Assembly: GCA_024195585.1 (NCBI GenBank)
Contig: SWBL01000442.1
Coordinates: 1 to 34,443 of the forward strand
Length of the DNA: 34,443 nucleotides
Origin: Aureobasidium sp. EXF-3400
Lineage: Eukaryota > Ascomycota > Dothideomycetes > Dothideales > Saccotheciaceae
Reading direction: 5' to 3'
Below the pieces are notes generated by a model, which had not been told where the DNA came from, did no database searches, and saw nothing but the letters and a program-made list of their open reading frames with translations. The first letter of the stretch is position 1, and every line of letters starts with the position of its first letter. This document shows, in pieces, positions 1-9,208 of the stretch. Position numbers and translations under genes: made by a program.

Positions 1-75
1 ACACATACCTGTAAATAACCGAGTAGCTAGATAGTTTTCCCGGCAAGCCACACAGTGGTAAATGGAGTATGATTC

Positions 76-160
76 AAAAAAAAAAAAAAAAAAAAAAAGT
101 AAAACTGGTCAGGGTCACCACGGATCTGATGGTTTTCAAGAAAAAAAAAAAAAAAAAAAA
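76..160. repeat. Twin homopolymer A tracts
   Basis: Two long runs of A on the plus strand, 23 bases at 76-98 and 20 bases at 141-160, are separated by about 42 bp of ordinary sequence. They lie about 80-165 bp past the stop codon of RRP6, so on that gene's strand they are T runs in or just beyond the 3' untranslated region. I see no coding sequence in 1-240. Exact lengths may be affected by sequencing slippage. Confidence 0.9.
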
Positions 161-240
161 GATATCATGTCTGGACCGTAGTCCGAATGCTATGTAATAT
201 CCCTAGCCTAGCAACCCTAATAAACTCCATGCTCATGAAT

Positions 241-2691
241 TTACTTTCTGAAAGTCATACTCTTGCCAGCCCTCTCCTTCTGCCCTCTAGGCATACCCTT
301 CATCGTGTCCATCGCCTTGATGAACGGATTGAATGCTTTTGTCTTAGGCTCCTTCTTGTTCTTCTTTCTGTCACGAGGATCCTCCTTGTTGGCATCTAGC
401 ACACTTGGTGCAGCTGCATAGTCGAAATCTTCTTCTTCCACATCAACTTCAGCCGCATGTTGTGCTGCCGCCTCCTTTGCTGCCTTCTTCGCCTCCTTGC
501 GTTGACGCTTGGCCTCACGCTTGCCTTCCAAAGTCTCATCGGCCGTAATGTCGATTTCGTCAGCATTTGTTGCAAGACTGTCGTTTCCAGTCGACATTGC
601 GTCAGAATCGCGCTTACGTCCACGCTCCTTGAGTGTGAAAATGCGATCCTTGGGTGTCGGTAGTGCACTTGTAGGTGTTGCGGACGTGGGTGTAGCACTA
701 GCAGGAGTAGGCGGTGCTGTCAAGGGAGCCGATGAAGCGAAGACTTCTGCTGTCAACGGAGGAAGAGGAACGGAAAGTGAGATGTTTGAGGAGTAGGGAC
801 GAGGCTGTTCGCTCTGGCTCTTGCCACCGAACAGGCCGCCCCAGAATTGGGAGACCTTTGCGCGGACTCCAGATGGTTCGCTGCTGTTTACACGGTTCAA
901 AACTGGTGGTTGAGGTGCTGGCGTAGCGGCCACAACGGCTTGTTTAGGCTGTGACTGCTTCAGAGCAGCAAAGTGAGTAGGTGTCTCGTGAAGCGGAACG
1001 CCCAGTTGTTGTGCCTCGATTTCTTTCAATGTAGAAACCATGTCAGGTCCGTTCTCGCCTTGCTCTTTGGCTTTGATGATAACGGACAACAGCTCGTCGG
1101 CTCTCAGACGCACAGTCTGGCTGGTGTTCTGAGCAACAGCAAACAGCTGGGCCTTTTCCGTTGGCATCTCCTTCGCCAGACTAAAGATGTTGTGGTTGGC
1201 CATGACATAGTGAGTGCTATCATCCTGCTCGCGGGCAACTTGGTCGCGCCATTGGTGAACGGCTCGGAAGACAGCAAATTGCTGCTTGTCCAAGAGGGCA
1301 GGCGTACGGCTCAGCATCTTGTACCATCCTCCAGCACCCTGACCCTGTGCAGCATCATACACAGGATGTTCATATCTTTGTAGAGCGGTATCTCTAGAGC
1401 GTGTCAGGACGTCATGGATCTTGTCCTTTTCGTGGTTGGGAACAGAAAAGTCAGACTTCTCGATAAGCTCGTTGCGCATATTGTCGTAGATGTAGAGAAG
1501 GAAGTGTGTGTCGGATCGAGCGTACTCAAACATCTCCTGAGGAAGGGGTCTGATGCGCCAGTCGGCTGTCTGATACTGTTTTTGAGCGTCAAAGTCGACA
1601 AACTTCTTAAGCAAAAATGCCAGACTTCCTCCAGTGTATCCAAGAGCTCTTGACGCAAAATGCGTGTCGAACAGACCCACAACATACAAGCCCAGATCTC
1701 TCTGCAACCAAGTAATATCCATGAAAGCACCGTGCAAGACCTTGAGAATGTTGGGATCGGCGAAGACTTCGTTGAGTTTGCTTAGCTTTCTTCTCCAGGG
1801 TTGAAGAGTGTCGACGATCCAGTCCTTGTCGCGGGTACTAATTTGCATCAATGACACAATGCCGATGTATGAGCGCGAATCATGGTGTTCCAGATCAATA
1901 GCAATCTCCTTGGCCTTTTTGAGCTCTTGAAGCATCTGATCCACCTTCTCTTCTGTGTCGACAAACGTGGCGGTAGTAGTTTCGTAGGGGTGATAGGGAA
2001 TGGGCTCTGCATGAGTGTATACAAATGACGGGTACTCGTATTGCTCGATCTCCTTCTGGTAAGGATGAGGGTGGTGCTCCACATGGTTATGGTCTTTGAA
2101 CAGCTCCAGAGCTTTTGCGAAAGGTACGATAGCGTGAGGTTTTGACTGAAGAAGTGGCTTGAACGGTCCCGTTTCGGCGTTTGTAGGAATGTCGATGAAG
2201 TTCTGTTGAGGTTTGGGAATGTCTTGTGTTCGGAGAGCTTGGGAGATGCGTGAGAACTTTTGCGACTTGGTTGGTGTTTGTGCCTGGGTGGAGTTAGTAG
2301 GGTGTCAGAAAAAAGATTGTGATAGGCTGACCTGTTCTCTGGCCGGGCTCAAGCGCTTAACAGCACCGGTATATTCGTCCAGGCTTATGTCTGCCTTCTC
2401 AAGCAAGCTGTCGATTACATCAACGACGCTGCTCCACTGTGCGTCTACAGCGTCTGTGTCGGGCAATTTGGGACGTACAAGCTCCGTATTCGAAGCCGCA
2501 TTGCCCAAAAGGCGTTCCGCAAGCCCCAGAAGCCGCGCATTCTGTGTATCGAGAGCGCGACCTAGTGATGGATCCAGAGATCGGTGGAAGCCCAAGTCCT
2601 CAGATGAGATGGCCTGCGATGATCGAGTGACAGCGACGAGGGAGGCTTGAATCTGCTGTTGTAGGGCGTTGAAGTCACTCAGCGCCTCCAT
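241..2691 (-). CDS. RRP6: Exosome exonuclease Rrp6 (DEDDy 3'-5' RNase with HRDC domain)
   Basis: Nuclear exosome 3'-5' exoribonuclease that trims rRNA, snoRNA and snRNA precursors and degrades nuclear RNAs. Two exons: 2332-2691 and 241-2283. The 48 bp intron 2284-2331 has a GTCAGC donor, a CTAAC branch site and a CAG acceptor, phase 0, giving about 800 residues, the usual size. Residues 1-120 form the PMC2NT-type N-terminal domain that binds Rrp47. The nuclease core shows IDLEHHD (D250, E252), D309 in GAFMDITWL and YARSD (Y374, D378), so the DEDDy set is complete. The HRDC domain follows at about 427-497, with GGWYKMLSR at its entry. The tail is rich in Pro, Ser and Thr, then strongly basic and probably nuclear-targeting. 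I chose the ATG at 2691 because the family begins near DFNALQQQI. An earlier in-frame start at 2808 would add 39 residues that do not look like Rrp6. The family assignment is firm. Confidence 0.95.
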
Positions 2692-3043
2692 TGTTCGGTG
2701 CGGGCGCAGTGTCGTGTTGTGAAGAGAGTTGAAATCTTGTACGCCTTCCAAAGATGGAATCTTCAAAAGTTCCGCCGCACAGACGTCAGGAAACTGCGAT
2801 CTCCGCATTTCTTGGCATCTTTCTCGCGGCCGCTCTTTCCTGTCGAGTGCTGTTCCCGACTTTTGCCCTGTGCGAGGATAAATCTATCGTGATTCCAATC
2901 CGTACATCTTGTCCTTCTCACGACAAAGGTCAGGCATCCACGGAAAACTTCCTCGACGTGTACCCGGCTCTTTCAAATGTAGTTACCCGAAAATCCACAT
3001 TTGATCAGGCTTCCCTCATCGTTTCTTAAAGCAAACAACCCTC
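2692..3043. other. RRP6 upstream region, no supported gene
   Basis: This is the 5' flank of RRP6 and should contain its promoter. A plus-strand frame at 2754-3029 has an ATG and a hydrophobic stretch near its N-terminus. It resembles nothing I recognise, overlaps the RRP6 leader in antisense and runs into the degenerate repeats that follow, so I do not call it a gene. Confidence 0.5.
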
Positions 3044-3600
3044 GTGCTTTCCGTCCGTAGCTTCTGCAATGATGTCGGCACTACGAGCGTCTTGACAGAG
3101 AGCCATATCGACATCAACCCGGTTGGAATCCATAGCGGTCCGGTTTCAATCAATCCCTCTACAAAGAGAATTGGTCCTTGTGCTTTGATTCCGTACATTC
3201 AGGCTCCTCACCGATATCACGAGTGTGTCGATAGAAAGCCATGTCGACATCAACCCAATTGTGAATCGTAGTTATCTGGCCTTGGACTTCCCGTCTCTTT
3301 CAGATCTCTTCAAGAGAATGAAGCCTCGTGTCTTCTTTCCGTACGTTCAGGCTCCTTACCGATACCACGAGTGTGTCGATATAGAGCCAAATCGACATCG
3401 ACCCAATTGTGAATCGTGGTCATCTGGCCTTGGACCACCCTTGTCTCTCAGATCTCCTTGAGAGAATCGGCCCTCGTGCTTTCTTTCCGTGGATTAGGCT
3501 TCTTGCCGACGAGACGAGCGTGTCGACGGGGAGCCATGTCGACATCGACCCGGCTGTCGAACATCGGTCGCAGTCTCATCCTCGTAGGTAGCAGAAGCGG
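3044..3600. repeat. Degenerate tandem repeat, period 136-148 bp, about 4 copies
   Basis: A block is repeated head to tail. Each copy has a motif like CGACATCNACCC, at 3109, 3245, 3393 and 3540 (spacings 136, 148 and 147 bp). The full middle copies continue with a segment like TCTGGCCTTGGAC, then a CTCGTG-CTTTC-TTTCCG segment, and end in a CGAG-GTGTCGA junction. The two middle copies are clearly alike; the outer copies have decayed. A partial copy seems to end near 3090. Translated on the plus strand, each copy gives a similar peptide (ESHVDINP and FFPYVQAPYRYHE), but the reading frame shifts between most copies. This suggests non-coding minisatellite DNA rather than a repeat protein. Confidence 0.75.
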
Positions 3601-3615
3601 CAAGATCCTCGTCGC

Positions 3616-3670
3616 TGAAGCTAGCGTCGGTGCAGCAGAAGCTTGCGTCGGTGAAGCAGAAGCTGGAGGC
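3616..3670 (+). repeat. 21 bp tandem repeat, about 2.5 copies
   Basis: A unit beginning GAAGCT(A/T)GCGTCGGTG is repeated with a 21 bp period at the end of the larger repeat field. The unit is a multiple of three and would encode an Ala/Glu/Val-rich peptide, but no start or gene model supports translation. Confidence 0.6.
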
Positions 3671-3799
3671 GCAGTCGAAGTAATTCCTTACCGCATGGAG
3701 GTTTATTTATAGGCCTTGCGTTGTGTGAAGCTCTTGGTACTGTTTCTGATCACATGTCTACCACAAGAACCGACGGTTCTCGATTCGGTCATCCGTCCC

Positions 3800-3980
3800 A
3801 AGCAAGAGAAAGAAAAAGAAAAGAAAAGCAAAAGGAGTTTCTCGCAACTCCCTGCCCACCGTCTTTGTTTCGCTCGAGCGGGCAGGTATCGGAAAACAAA
3901 CGAAGAAAAAGAAAAAAAGAAAAGAGACTTCCTACTTCACCACACCTTCCGTCGGCCACTTCGCTCGAGCGACGGCGTGT
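3800..3980. repeat. Duplicated purine-rich block with CGCTCGAGCG palindrome
   Basis: Two copies of about 90 bp are arranged in tandem. Each starts with a GAAAAAGAAA-type purine run, passes through a CACC-CTTC-rich middle and ends in the palindrome CGCTCGAGCG, at 3871-3880 and 3962-3971 (91 bp apart). The palindromes are flanked by further short inverted matches. On the minus strand the purine run becomes a string of T runs that could stop RNA polymerase III transcription coming from the tRNA-like sequence at 4010-4076. I see no gene here. Confidence 0.55.
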
Positions 3981-4009
3981 CAGTTGGTGAAAGCGAAATG
4001 ATCAGCCAT

Positions 4010-4076
4010 AGCGGCCACGCCTGGGATCGAACCAGTAACTTGACGCGAAGGCAAGCCATTGCGCCAACGGACCGCT
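4010..4076 (-). tRNA. tRNA-like sequence, probably a degenerate tRNA or tRNA-derived element
   Basis: On the minus strand there is a good internal A box, TGGCGCAATGG (4056-4066), and a good B box and T-loop, GGTTCGATCC (4023-4033). The ends AGCGGTC and GGCCGCT can pair over seven bases with one G-T pair. The element is only 67 nt. The spacing between the T-arm and the acceptor is wrong, the T-stem has four good pairs, and no proper anticodon arm fits. A weak CTTGC/TCAAG stem would present TCG, but it uses up the 3' side of the D-stem. I therefore read it as a tRNA pseudogene or the head of a tRNA-derived repeat, not a working tRNA. Confidence 0.4.
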
Positions 4077-4214
4077 ACAGGAGAAAAAGCAAGCTCTTTT
4101 GGTTATGACACCTTGAGTACTTGATACTGGTTGATAATTTTAAAGAAGCAAAGTGAATACATGAGATAGCATCTACTTACTCACTACCACCCCTTAACTC
4201 GCATCCCCTCCCAC

Positions 4215-5772
4215 TTACTCGCCAGGGAATCCATTCCTCAGGTTATCAAACTTGCTCTGCGGATACTGCAAACAGTTGTCCACTTTCTGCATATGCTTGC
4301 CTTCATAGCCTCCCATGCCATTGACAACCAGAGTGATAAGACTGCCCTCGCCAACTCTGTCTCCACTGCTCTCCCACCACATGGCTCCTCCTAGTCCACT
4401 TTGCTGGATGTAGTTTACCTTTGCAGCTGAAGAGACTGGGTTGTCGTAGGTGATCATGACGCGGCTTGAGGGATCGTAGCTCCAGGAGGCACCAGCAGCG
4501 GGATCGTGGTATTCGGTTGCGCCTGGACGGGGAAGAGCCTAGTTTCCCGAGTTAGCGTTTGTGTCTTGCAGCTTTTGGTGAACGGGATAGTGAAGTAGCG
4601 GAGGTGGTCAGATTAGATCAAGTTATTTTTGGCGCTCATGGACCCAGACAAGAGGGTACAGCAGCACAAAAACCGCAACGGTGACAAGGGGCTTCTGATA
4701 CATGCTGATGCTCTCTTGCCATGTATCCGGTGTTTAGTAAGAACGATGGAAAAGGTCGTGCGACGTCTTTTATACATCATGAAGTTGTGTTTGGGAAGAG
4801 TAAGAGGCAAATGATTAGACTTAAACTTACTTTGTAGTCCCAGATACCAGATCCGGCTTCCCAACTGGCTCCAGAGTCAACACCAGAATATGGTGCACCA
4901 GGCCCATCGGTGTTGGCAGAACTGCGGCCGTACAAAGGCATACCGATGACAAGCTTACTTGGGTGAATGCCGCAATTCTGAGTGTACCAGCTGACAGCAT
5001 CCACGGTACTAACGGGAGTGCTTTGCGGGTTGTCTCGAGAAGGGGCGATATTGGCCTGATGGCCTGCATGTGTGCTCCAGGTGCCTGTGTAATCGTATGC
5101 CATCAGATTCCAGAAGTCGAGGTATTGATCCATTTCGCGAAGATGCATGCGACGCAGATTCTCAGGGCCACAGGGTGCAGCAACTGTGAGGGCGAAGTGT
5201 GGGTTTCCTGGCAGAGATTGCGAGTATGCGTCCAGCGCAAGTCTTGTGGCCTTCAAGAGAAGCACGTAATTGTGCGCCTGGGCGTCATCTGCTGGGTACT
5301 CCCAGTCAACATCCAGACCGTCGAGGCCGTGATCCTTGAGCAAAGCAACAGCGCTGTTGGCGAAGCACTGGCGGCCGGCCTCGGTCGATGCAGGTCCGGC
5401 AAAGTTAGGCGAGTATGTCCAGCCACCGATACTGAGGAGTACCTTGAGGTTACGGTTACGCTTCTTGAGTAAGAAGAGCTGCTTCATGCAGCCATAGACA
5501 TTGGTGCCAACATCGTTCCAGGAGTCTCCAGCGTAATGCTTGTCGGTGTCTGACCATGCATCTGTGAGATGAACCTCGCCAGAATCAGGCTTGATGTTGG
5601 CAAATGCGTAGAGAACGTGTGTGAGCTTGTCAGCGGGTAGATCCTGTGGCTGATGGTTACGACCGTAGATTGCCTTGGCGTTGTCAGTGGGTTACCAATG
5701 ACGCTTGAGTCTTGTGAATCTTACCCAGTTGACAAAGTACGAGACAGCGCGATAGCCGTTCTGGTATGCCAT
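4215..5772 (-). CDS. GH18 class V endochitinase without signal peptide (ChiB1-like)
   Basis: Glycoside hydrolase family 18 chitinase of about 404 residues that cleaves chitin by the substrate-assisted retaining mechanism. Three exons: 5725-5772, 4831-5673 and 4215-4538. The introns are 5674-5724 (51 bp) and 4539-4830 (292 bp, long for this window), both phase 0. Seen directly: the substrate motif LLSIGGW near residue 96, the catalytic [10 protein letters not shown] (D134, D137, D139, E141 as acid/base), the NLMAYDY segment, and the family join [14 protein letters not shown] across intron 2. The C-terminus ends without a carbohydrate-binding module. The N-terminus begins [16 protein letters not shown] and has no signal peptide, as in fungal ChiB1-type enzymes linked to autolysis or recycling of wall chitin. 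The family assignment is firm; the role in autolysis is inferred from the subgroup. Confidence 0.93.
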
Positions 5773-7341
5773 GGTTGAGTTGTTGTAAAGTATAGGGTTG
5801 AGGAAAGGTTGTTGTTGATATTTAAAGCCTTGAGGCTGTGATTCGTAAGTGTCGTGTGGCTGTGCAAAGACCGCTTGGGTTAAGTAGAGAAAGATTGCAA
5901 AAGCCTATGGCACCATCAGTGAATTGTTCTTATAGAGTGAGTAACGTCCGTAGCAGCTTGCATCTCATGATCATTCCGACAATGATTGTCTATATCCTGG
6001 TGTCCTTGAGACCAGCCGTGTGAACTTCTGTAGATAACAAGTATCAGGAGATGGGACTTACGCCGACAGAATGCATGCAAATCAGATATGAATTTCTCGT
6101 ATTACACTCGTGACTGAACCAGCAGTCTACTTTGTCGTGCGTCGCAACTACATACCAAAAGATGGTTTGAAGTTCAGGCAGCAAGCGGTAAGATGGGTTA
6201 ACTTCGGCATTGGAGCGAAGTGAGCTCCGCGACGAGCATACGAAACACGCTGCAAGTTTTGCATCGAACCATCACTGGCGATTCAGATAGGTAGTCTTGC
6301 CAGACTCCTATTGATGCCCCCTCGGCGCCGAACGCTTTTTTCCTGAAAGGATTCAAGGCATGCTGAAGGGTAACGGATCAGATGAGAGAAGGCCGAGAAA
6401 ACGGTTAGAGCTGAGGTTCATGCCCAGTTGTGTAATTGGGGAAAGGGGCGTGTGCGCGGGTCAGCTTGTTCATGGTGTCAGCAGTTTCTCGAAAACCGAG
6501 TAGGATTACGTGTCGGTTCCTTGACGGACAGCAACGGTTCAGCCGCGGAGGATGAGCAGTGTCATAAAGGATGGCATGGTGGTCTATTGCCCACCCTGCC
6601 GATGGATCTTATCACAATACACAACCCGCTGGCTCCCTATGGAAACAGTCGATTGCCTGATGTCACCACCTCCAGTCCTTCTAGGCTGGAGAAGAACTGT
6701 ACCCCAAGAGGGTTGAGGGAAGGCTGCCCTGGGCCGTGGCCTGATATCGACATCAGTAAGTAAAAAGGGGAGGGTAGCTCACACCATGTTGATGTAGATC
6801 AGTGAGTCTATGTACGCCCTTGATCTCCCATACATGTTGTAGGGTGGGAGAAACTAGACCGCTAGGAGGAACAATAGCACGATAGCGAGATTGAAGGCGG
6901 GGATGGTGTAAATGGATAAGAAGGAAACAATTGACTGTCCTGCGTACGCTGCACGTGTACGATAGCTATTATTCAGTGAATTTAAATAAAGATGATAAAA
7001 CGAATATGAAGCAGGCCATTACAATGAAGGCAAGAAGTAACAAGATATGTAGTTCACCGTTTGAGCATCATTAACTGCACTAGGCAAAGTAATCAACCCT
7101 TCCTTTAACTTCGGCAACGCCATAGACTAGAGGCAGTCGACTGAGCCGCAGGGAGGCTGAATTGGGCCAGGGCAGCTAATCCAAATAAATGCAAGCGCAT
7201 TATTCAAGGGTGAAAAGTCACAAATGCGCACCTTTAGACCAACCATTTCGGGGGTTCGCTATATCCATCATCCAACCAGCTTGAGGATAGTATTAGATGT
7301 AAAAGGCCCAGTCTCCAGGGAGACGGTACACTTCTCTCTGT
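5773..7341. other. 1.5 kb intergenic region, no recognised gene
   Basis: This holds the chitinase promoter at its left end (a TTTAAATA-like AT stretch lies about 50 bp upstream of the chitinase ATG on the minus strand) and the 3' flank of the FAD-dependent dehydrogenase at its right end. An open frame of 111 codons on the plus strand at 6428-6763 shows no domain or signal peptide that I recognise. I see no tRNA, transposon terminal repeat or obvious repeat here. Confidence 0.6.
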
Positions 7342-8697
7342 CTAATGGGAGCTTATGGCATTGAGGCCAGCAATACGTCCAAAGACGAGTGCCCGCATAA
7401 CGGCCACTGCATTTGGAGCCTTGTCGTAGAAATGGCCAGTAATCTCACCTGCAGCATATAGATTAGGAATGATGCCTCTCTGGCCAAGAACGCGCGCTTC
7501 CACATCAGTCGCAATGCCGCCGAAAGTGTAGACAATGGCCGCGGCTAAGGGGAATGCGGTATACGGCGGAGCGTCGAGCGGCCTAGCCCAGTTCGATTTC
7601 GATGGTTGCAAGCCTGAGGTAGTGGCGAGATTATCAAGCCGGCCCGCCGTAAAGCCAGACATGTTTGCGTTACAGGCTGCATTGTAGTTTAAGATTGTGT
7701 TCAGAAGCGCTTGTTCCGGCACCCCCATCTGTGCCGCCAGACCACAAATCGTGTCCGCTGTCACCGGCGGCATATCGGAGCGGATAGCTGCGTCATGGTC
7801 CTCCAATTGAAAAAATCTGGAATCACAAATTGCCCAGGCTAAGCGGCCCGGTGTGTCAAAATGTATGGTTCTGGAAAGATGCTCCCACGTGTCATGCACG
7901 AGTCCAGCACCTTCATCTACGAACCGCTTTCCCTCCTGATTCACCACAACCCCGTACGGGTAATTGAGGACCAGTGGCGCTGGCTGACTGCTCCGTGGGT
8001 CGATTACTTCGCTGTGCATTCTGTTCCAATCGCCAGAGGCCTTGGCTCCGTTGGCCAGTGCCATCTGAATGCCGTCGCCAGCGTTCCAGGCTGTCCCAGG
8101 TGATATCGGTCTCAACGTCTCCGCACCAGGACCAAGATGAGTACGCAGCATGTCTGGACTGCCTTGAAACCCACCACTGGCGAGCACAACAGACCGGGCA
8201 ATGATTCGTCGCCCATCAGCTGCCTCAACTATGGCCTGTCCTCGGCCAAGATGAAGTCGCTGGGCACGGCAATTATACACCAGTTGGACACCCTTCGATT
8301 TGGCTGATTGCTTGAGGGCTTCGACAATGGCAGCACCTTTGCCAATAGGCTGGATCCTGTTAGGCCAAGATTTCAAGAAATAGTCCATGGCGTGAAACTG
8401 CACCCCCTGCTTTTCGAGCCATTGGAGGGCTTCAGGGGCCTGGCTAGCAAGCCTTTCGAAATACGCGCGGTCGCCACCACTTCCGCTTGCAGCCACCATG
8501 TCGTCCACGAAGCCTGGTAATACCTCATTGACAGATGGCATTCGCATGTTGGCAGGGCTCCAGCGTGAGTTTCCACCACTCGCATGCTCTGGTGCATGCT
8601 CTAGCACGGCTATCTGCGCCGAGGGCGAGAGTTCTGCAGCTGATACTGCGGCGGCGAGGCCGGCAATGCCATGACCAACTACGACAAGGTCGTACAT
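7342..8697 (-). CDS. FAD-dependent dehydrogenase, fumarate reductase/TcuA (tricarballylate dehydrogenase) family
   Basis: Intronless 451-residue flavoprotein of the fumarate reductase/succinate dehydrogenase flavoprotein superfamily, probably cytosolic because no targeting peptide is seen. The N-terminus DLVVVGHGIAGLAAA is the dinucleotide-binding fold (GxGxxG). GGNSRWSPANMRM near residue 41 matches the tricarballylate-dehydrogenase-like branch. VVLASGGFQG closes the FAD domain. NLYAAGEITGHFYDK near the C-terminus is the conserved second FAD-contact region. Bacterial TcuA is about 465 residues and oxidises tricarballylate to cis-aconitate. The true substrate here is unknown and could be another dicarboxylate, steroid or quinone-linked compound. 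The gene has no intron, unlike most neighbours, and its closest functional relatives are bacterial, so an old horizontal transfer is possible but unproven. It is divergent from RNase T2, with a 10 bp minisatellite just upstream of its ATG. Confidence 0.85.
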   Translation of the reverse strand: MYDLVVVGHGIAGLAAAVSAAELSPSAQIAVLEHAPEHASGGNSRWSPANMRMPSVNEVLPGFVDDMVAASGSGGDRAYFERLASQAPEALQWLEKQGVQFHAMDYFLKSWPNRIQPIGKGAAIVEALKQSAKSKGVQLVYNCRAQRLHLGRGQAIVEAADGRRIIARSVVLASGGFQGSPDMLRTHLGPGAETLRPISPGTAWNAGDGIQMALANGAKASGDWNRMHSEVIDPRSSQPAPLVLNYPYGVVVNQEGKRFVDEGAGLVHDTWEHLSRTIHFDTPGRLAWAICDSRFFQLEDHDAAIRSDMPPVTADTICGLAAQMGVPEQALLNTILNYNAACNANMSGFTAGRLDNLATTSGLQPSKSNWARPLDAPPYTAFPLAAAIVYTFGGIATDVEARVLGQRGIIPNLYAAGEITGHFYDKAPNAVAVMRALVFGRIAGLNAISSH

Positions 8698-9208
8698 GCT
8701 GATATACTCGAGTCTGAAAATCTTAGAGGACTAGCGCGAGGCAATGTGAGGCAGCGTGAGGCAGCGCGAGGCAGCGTGAGGCAGCGTGAGGCAACTTGAA
8801 GCAGCGCAAGGCAGCGCGAGGCAGCTTAGTGTGAGGCAGCGTAAGGCAACTTGATTTATAATACAGCTCACATGTCGTAGCTTGGCAGTTGGAGACAGGT
8901 CGTCAGGCGCATGCAGGAACACGGGTGTGGCGCAGGGCAATGACGGGGTCGGCGTCGGCGATAAGGAGGCTTATCGGTTTCACGCGGTCATGTGGGCCTA
9001 TCGTTGCTGCATGCTCCTACCTCATCAACGTGCCTGCCTGACCTTCTGGCTCTTACTTCTCACATGACTGCCATCTGAGCGTCTCTTTCCTCTTACACTC
9101 CTTCTTCTGCTTCACTGCAACTTTCCCGGTACACACCACAACTGTATCCGCCCCAATTGCACCTAGAGCCATCAAGGTGTCTGTCCTTACACGACCAACA
9201 CAGCAACC
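8698..9208. promoter_or_regulatory. Divergent promoter region between FAD dehydrogenase and RNase T2
   Basis: These 511 bp separate two head-to-head genes and should carry both promoters. The left quarter is the 10 bp minisatellite. The right third, before the RNase T2 ATG, is pyrimidine-rich with CTTCTTCTGCTT-type runs and then a CAACACAGCAACC leader, a common look for ascomycete 5' untranslated regions. I cannot point to a specific transcription-factor site with confidence. Confidence 0.5.
8734..8850. repeat. 10 bp minisatellite, unit GCAGCGTGAG, about 12 copies
   Basis: Units of exactly 10 bp (GCAGCGTGAG with a few substitutions such as GCGCGAG, GCAACTTGAA and GCGCAAG) run in strict register from 8734 to about 8825. 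After a five-base interruption there are two more partial units to 8850. The array starts 37 bp upstream of the ATG of the FAD-dependent dehydrogenase, so it lies in that gene's leader or core promoter, within the divergent promoter shared with RNase T2. Confidence 0.9.

Noticed and set aside
2754..3029. Plus-strand frame of 91 codons with a hydrophobic N-terminal part, divergent from RRP6
   Set aside because: It begins only 63 bp from the RRP6 start, shows no family, and its 3' end runs into the degenerate repeat. The hydrophobic stretch is not at the very N-terminus as a signal peptide would be.
3225..3591. Repeat protein encoded by the tandem repeats
   Set aside because: Similar peptides appear in each copy but in shifting frames, with unit lengths of 136, 148 and 147 bp. 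No intron pattern repairs this, so a non-coding repeat is simpler.
3716..4108. Plus-strand frame of 130 codons over the purine-rich block
   Set aside because: The translation is Lys/Glu low complexity from GAAAAAG runs and then reads antisense through the tRNA-like sequence.
4600..4790. C/D snoRNA in the chitinase intron
   Set aside because: The C-box-like and D-box-like motifs are about 170 nt apart and I see no terminal stem. It is kept only as a reason to look at the long intron.
6428..6763. Plus-strand frame of 111 codons in the large gap after the chitinase
   Set aside because: It has no domain, no signal peptide, no splice partners and an unremarkable length for chance.
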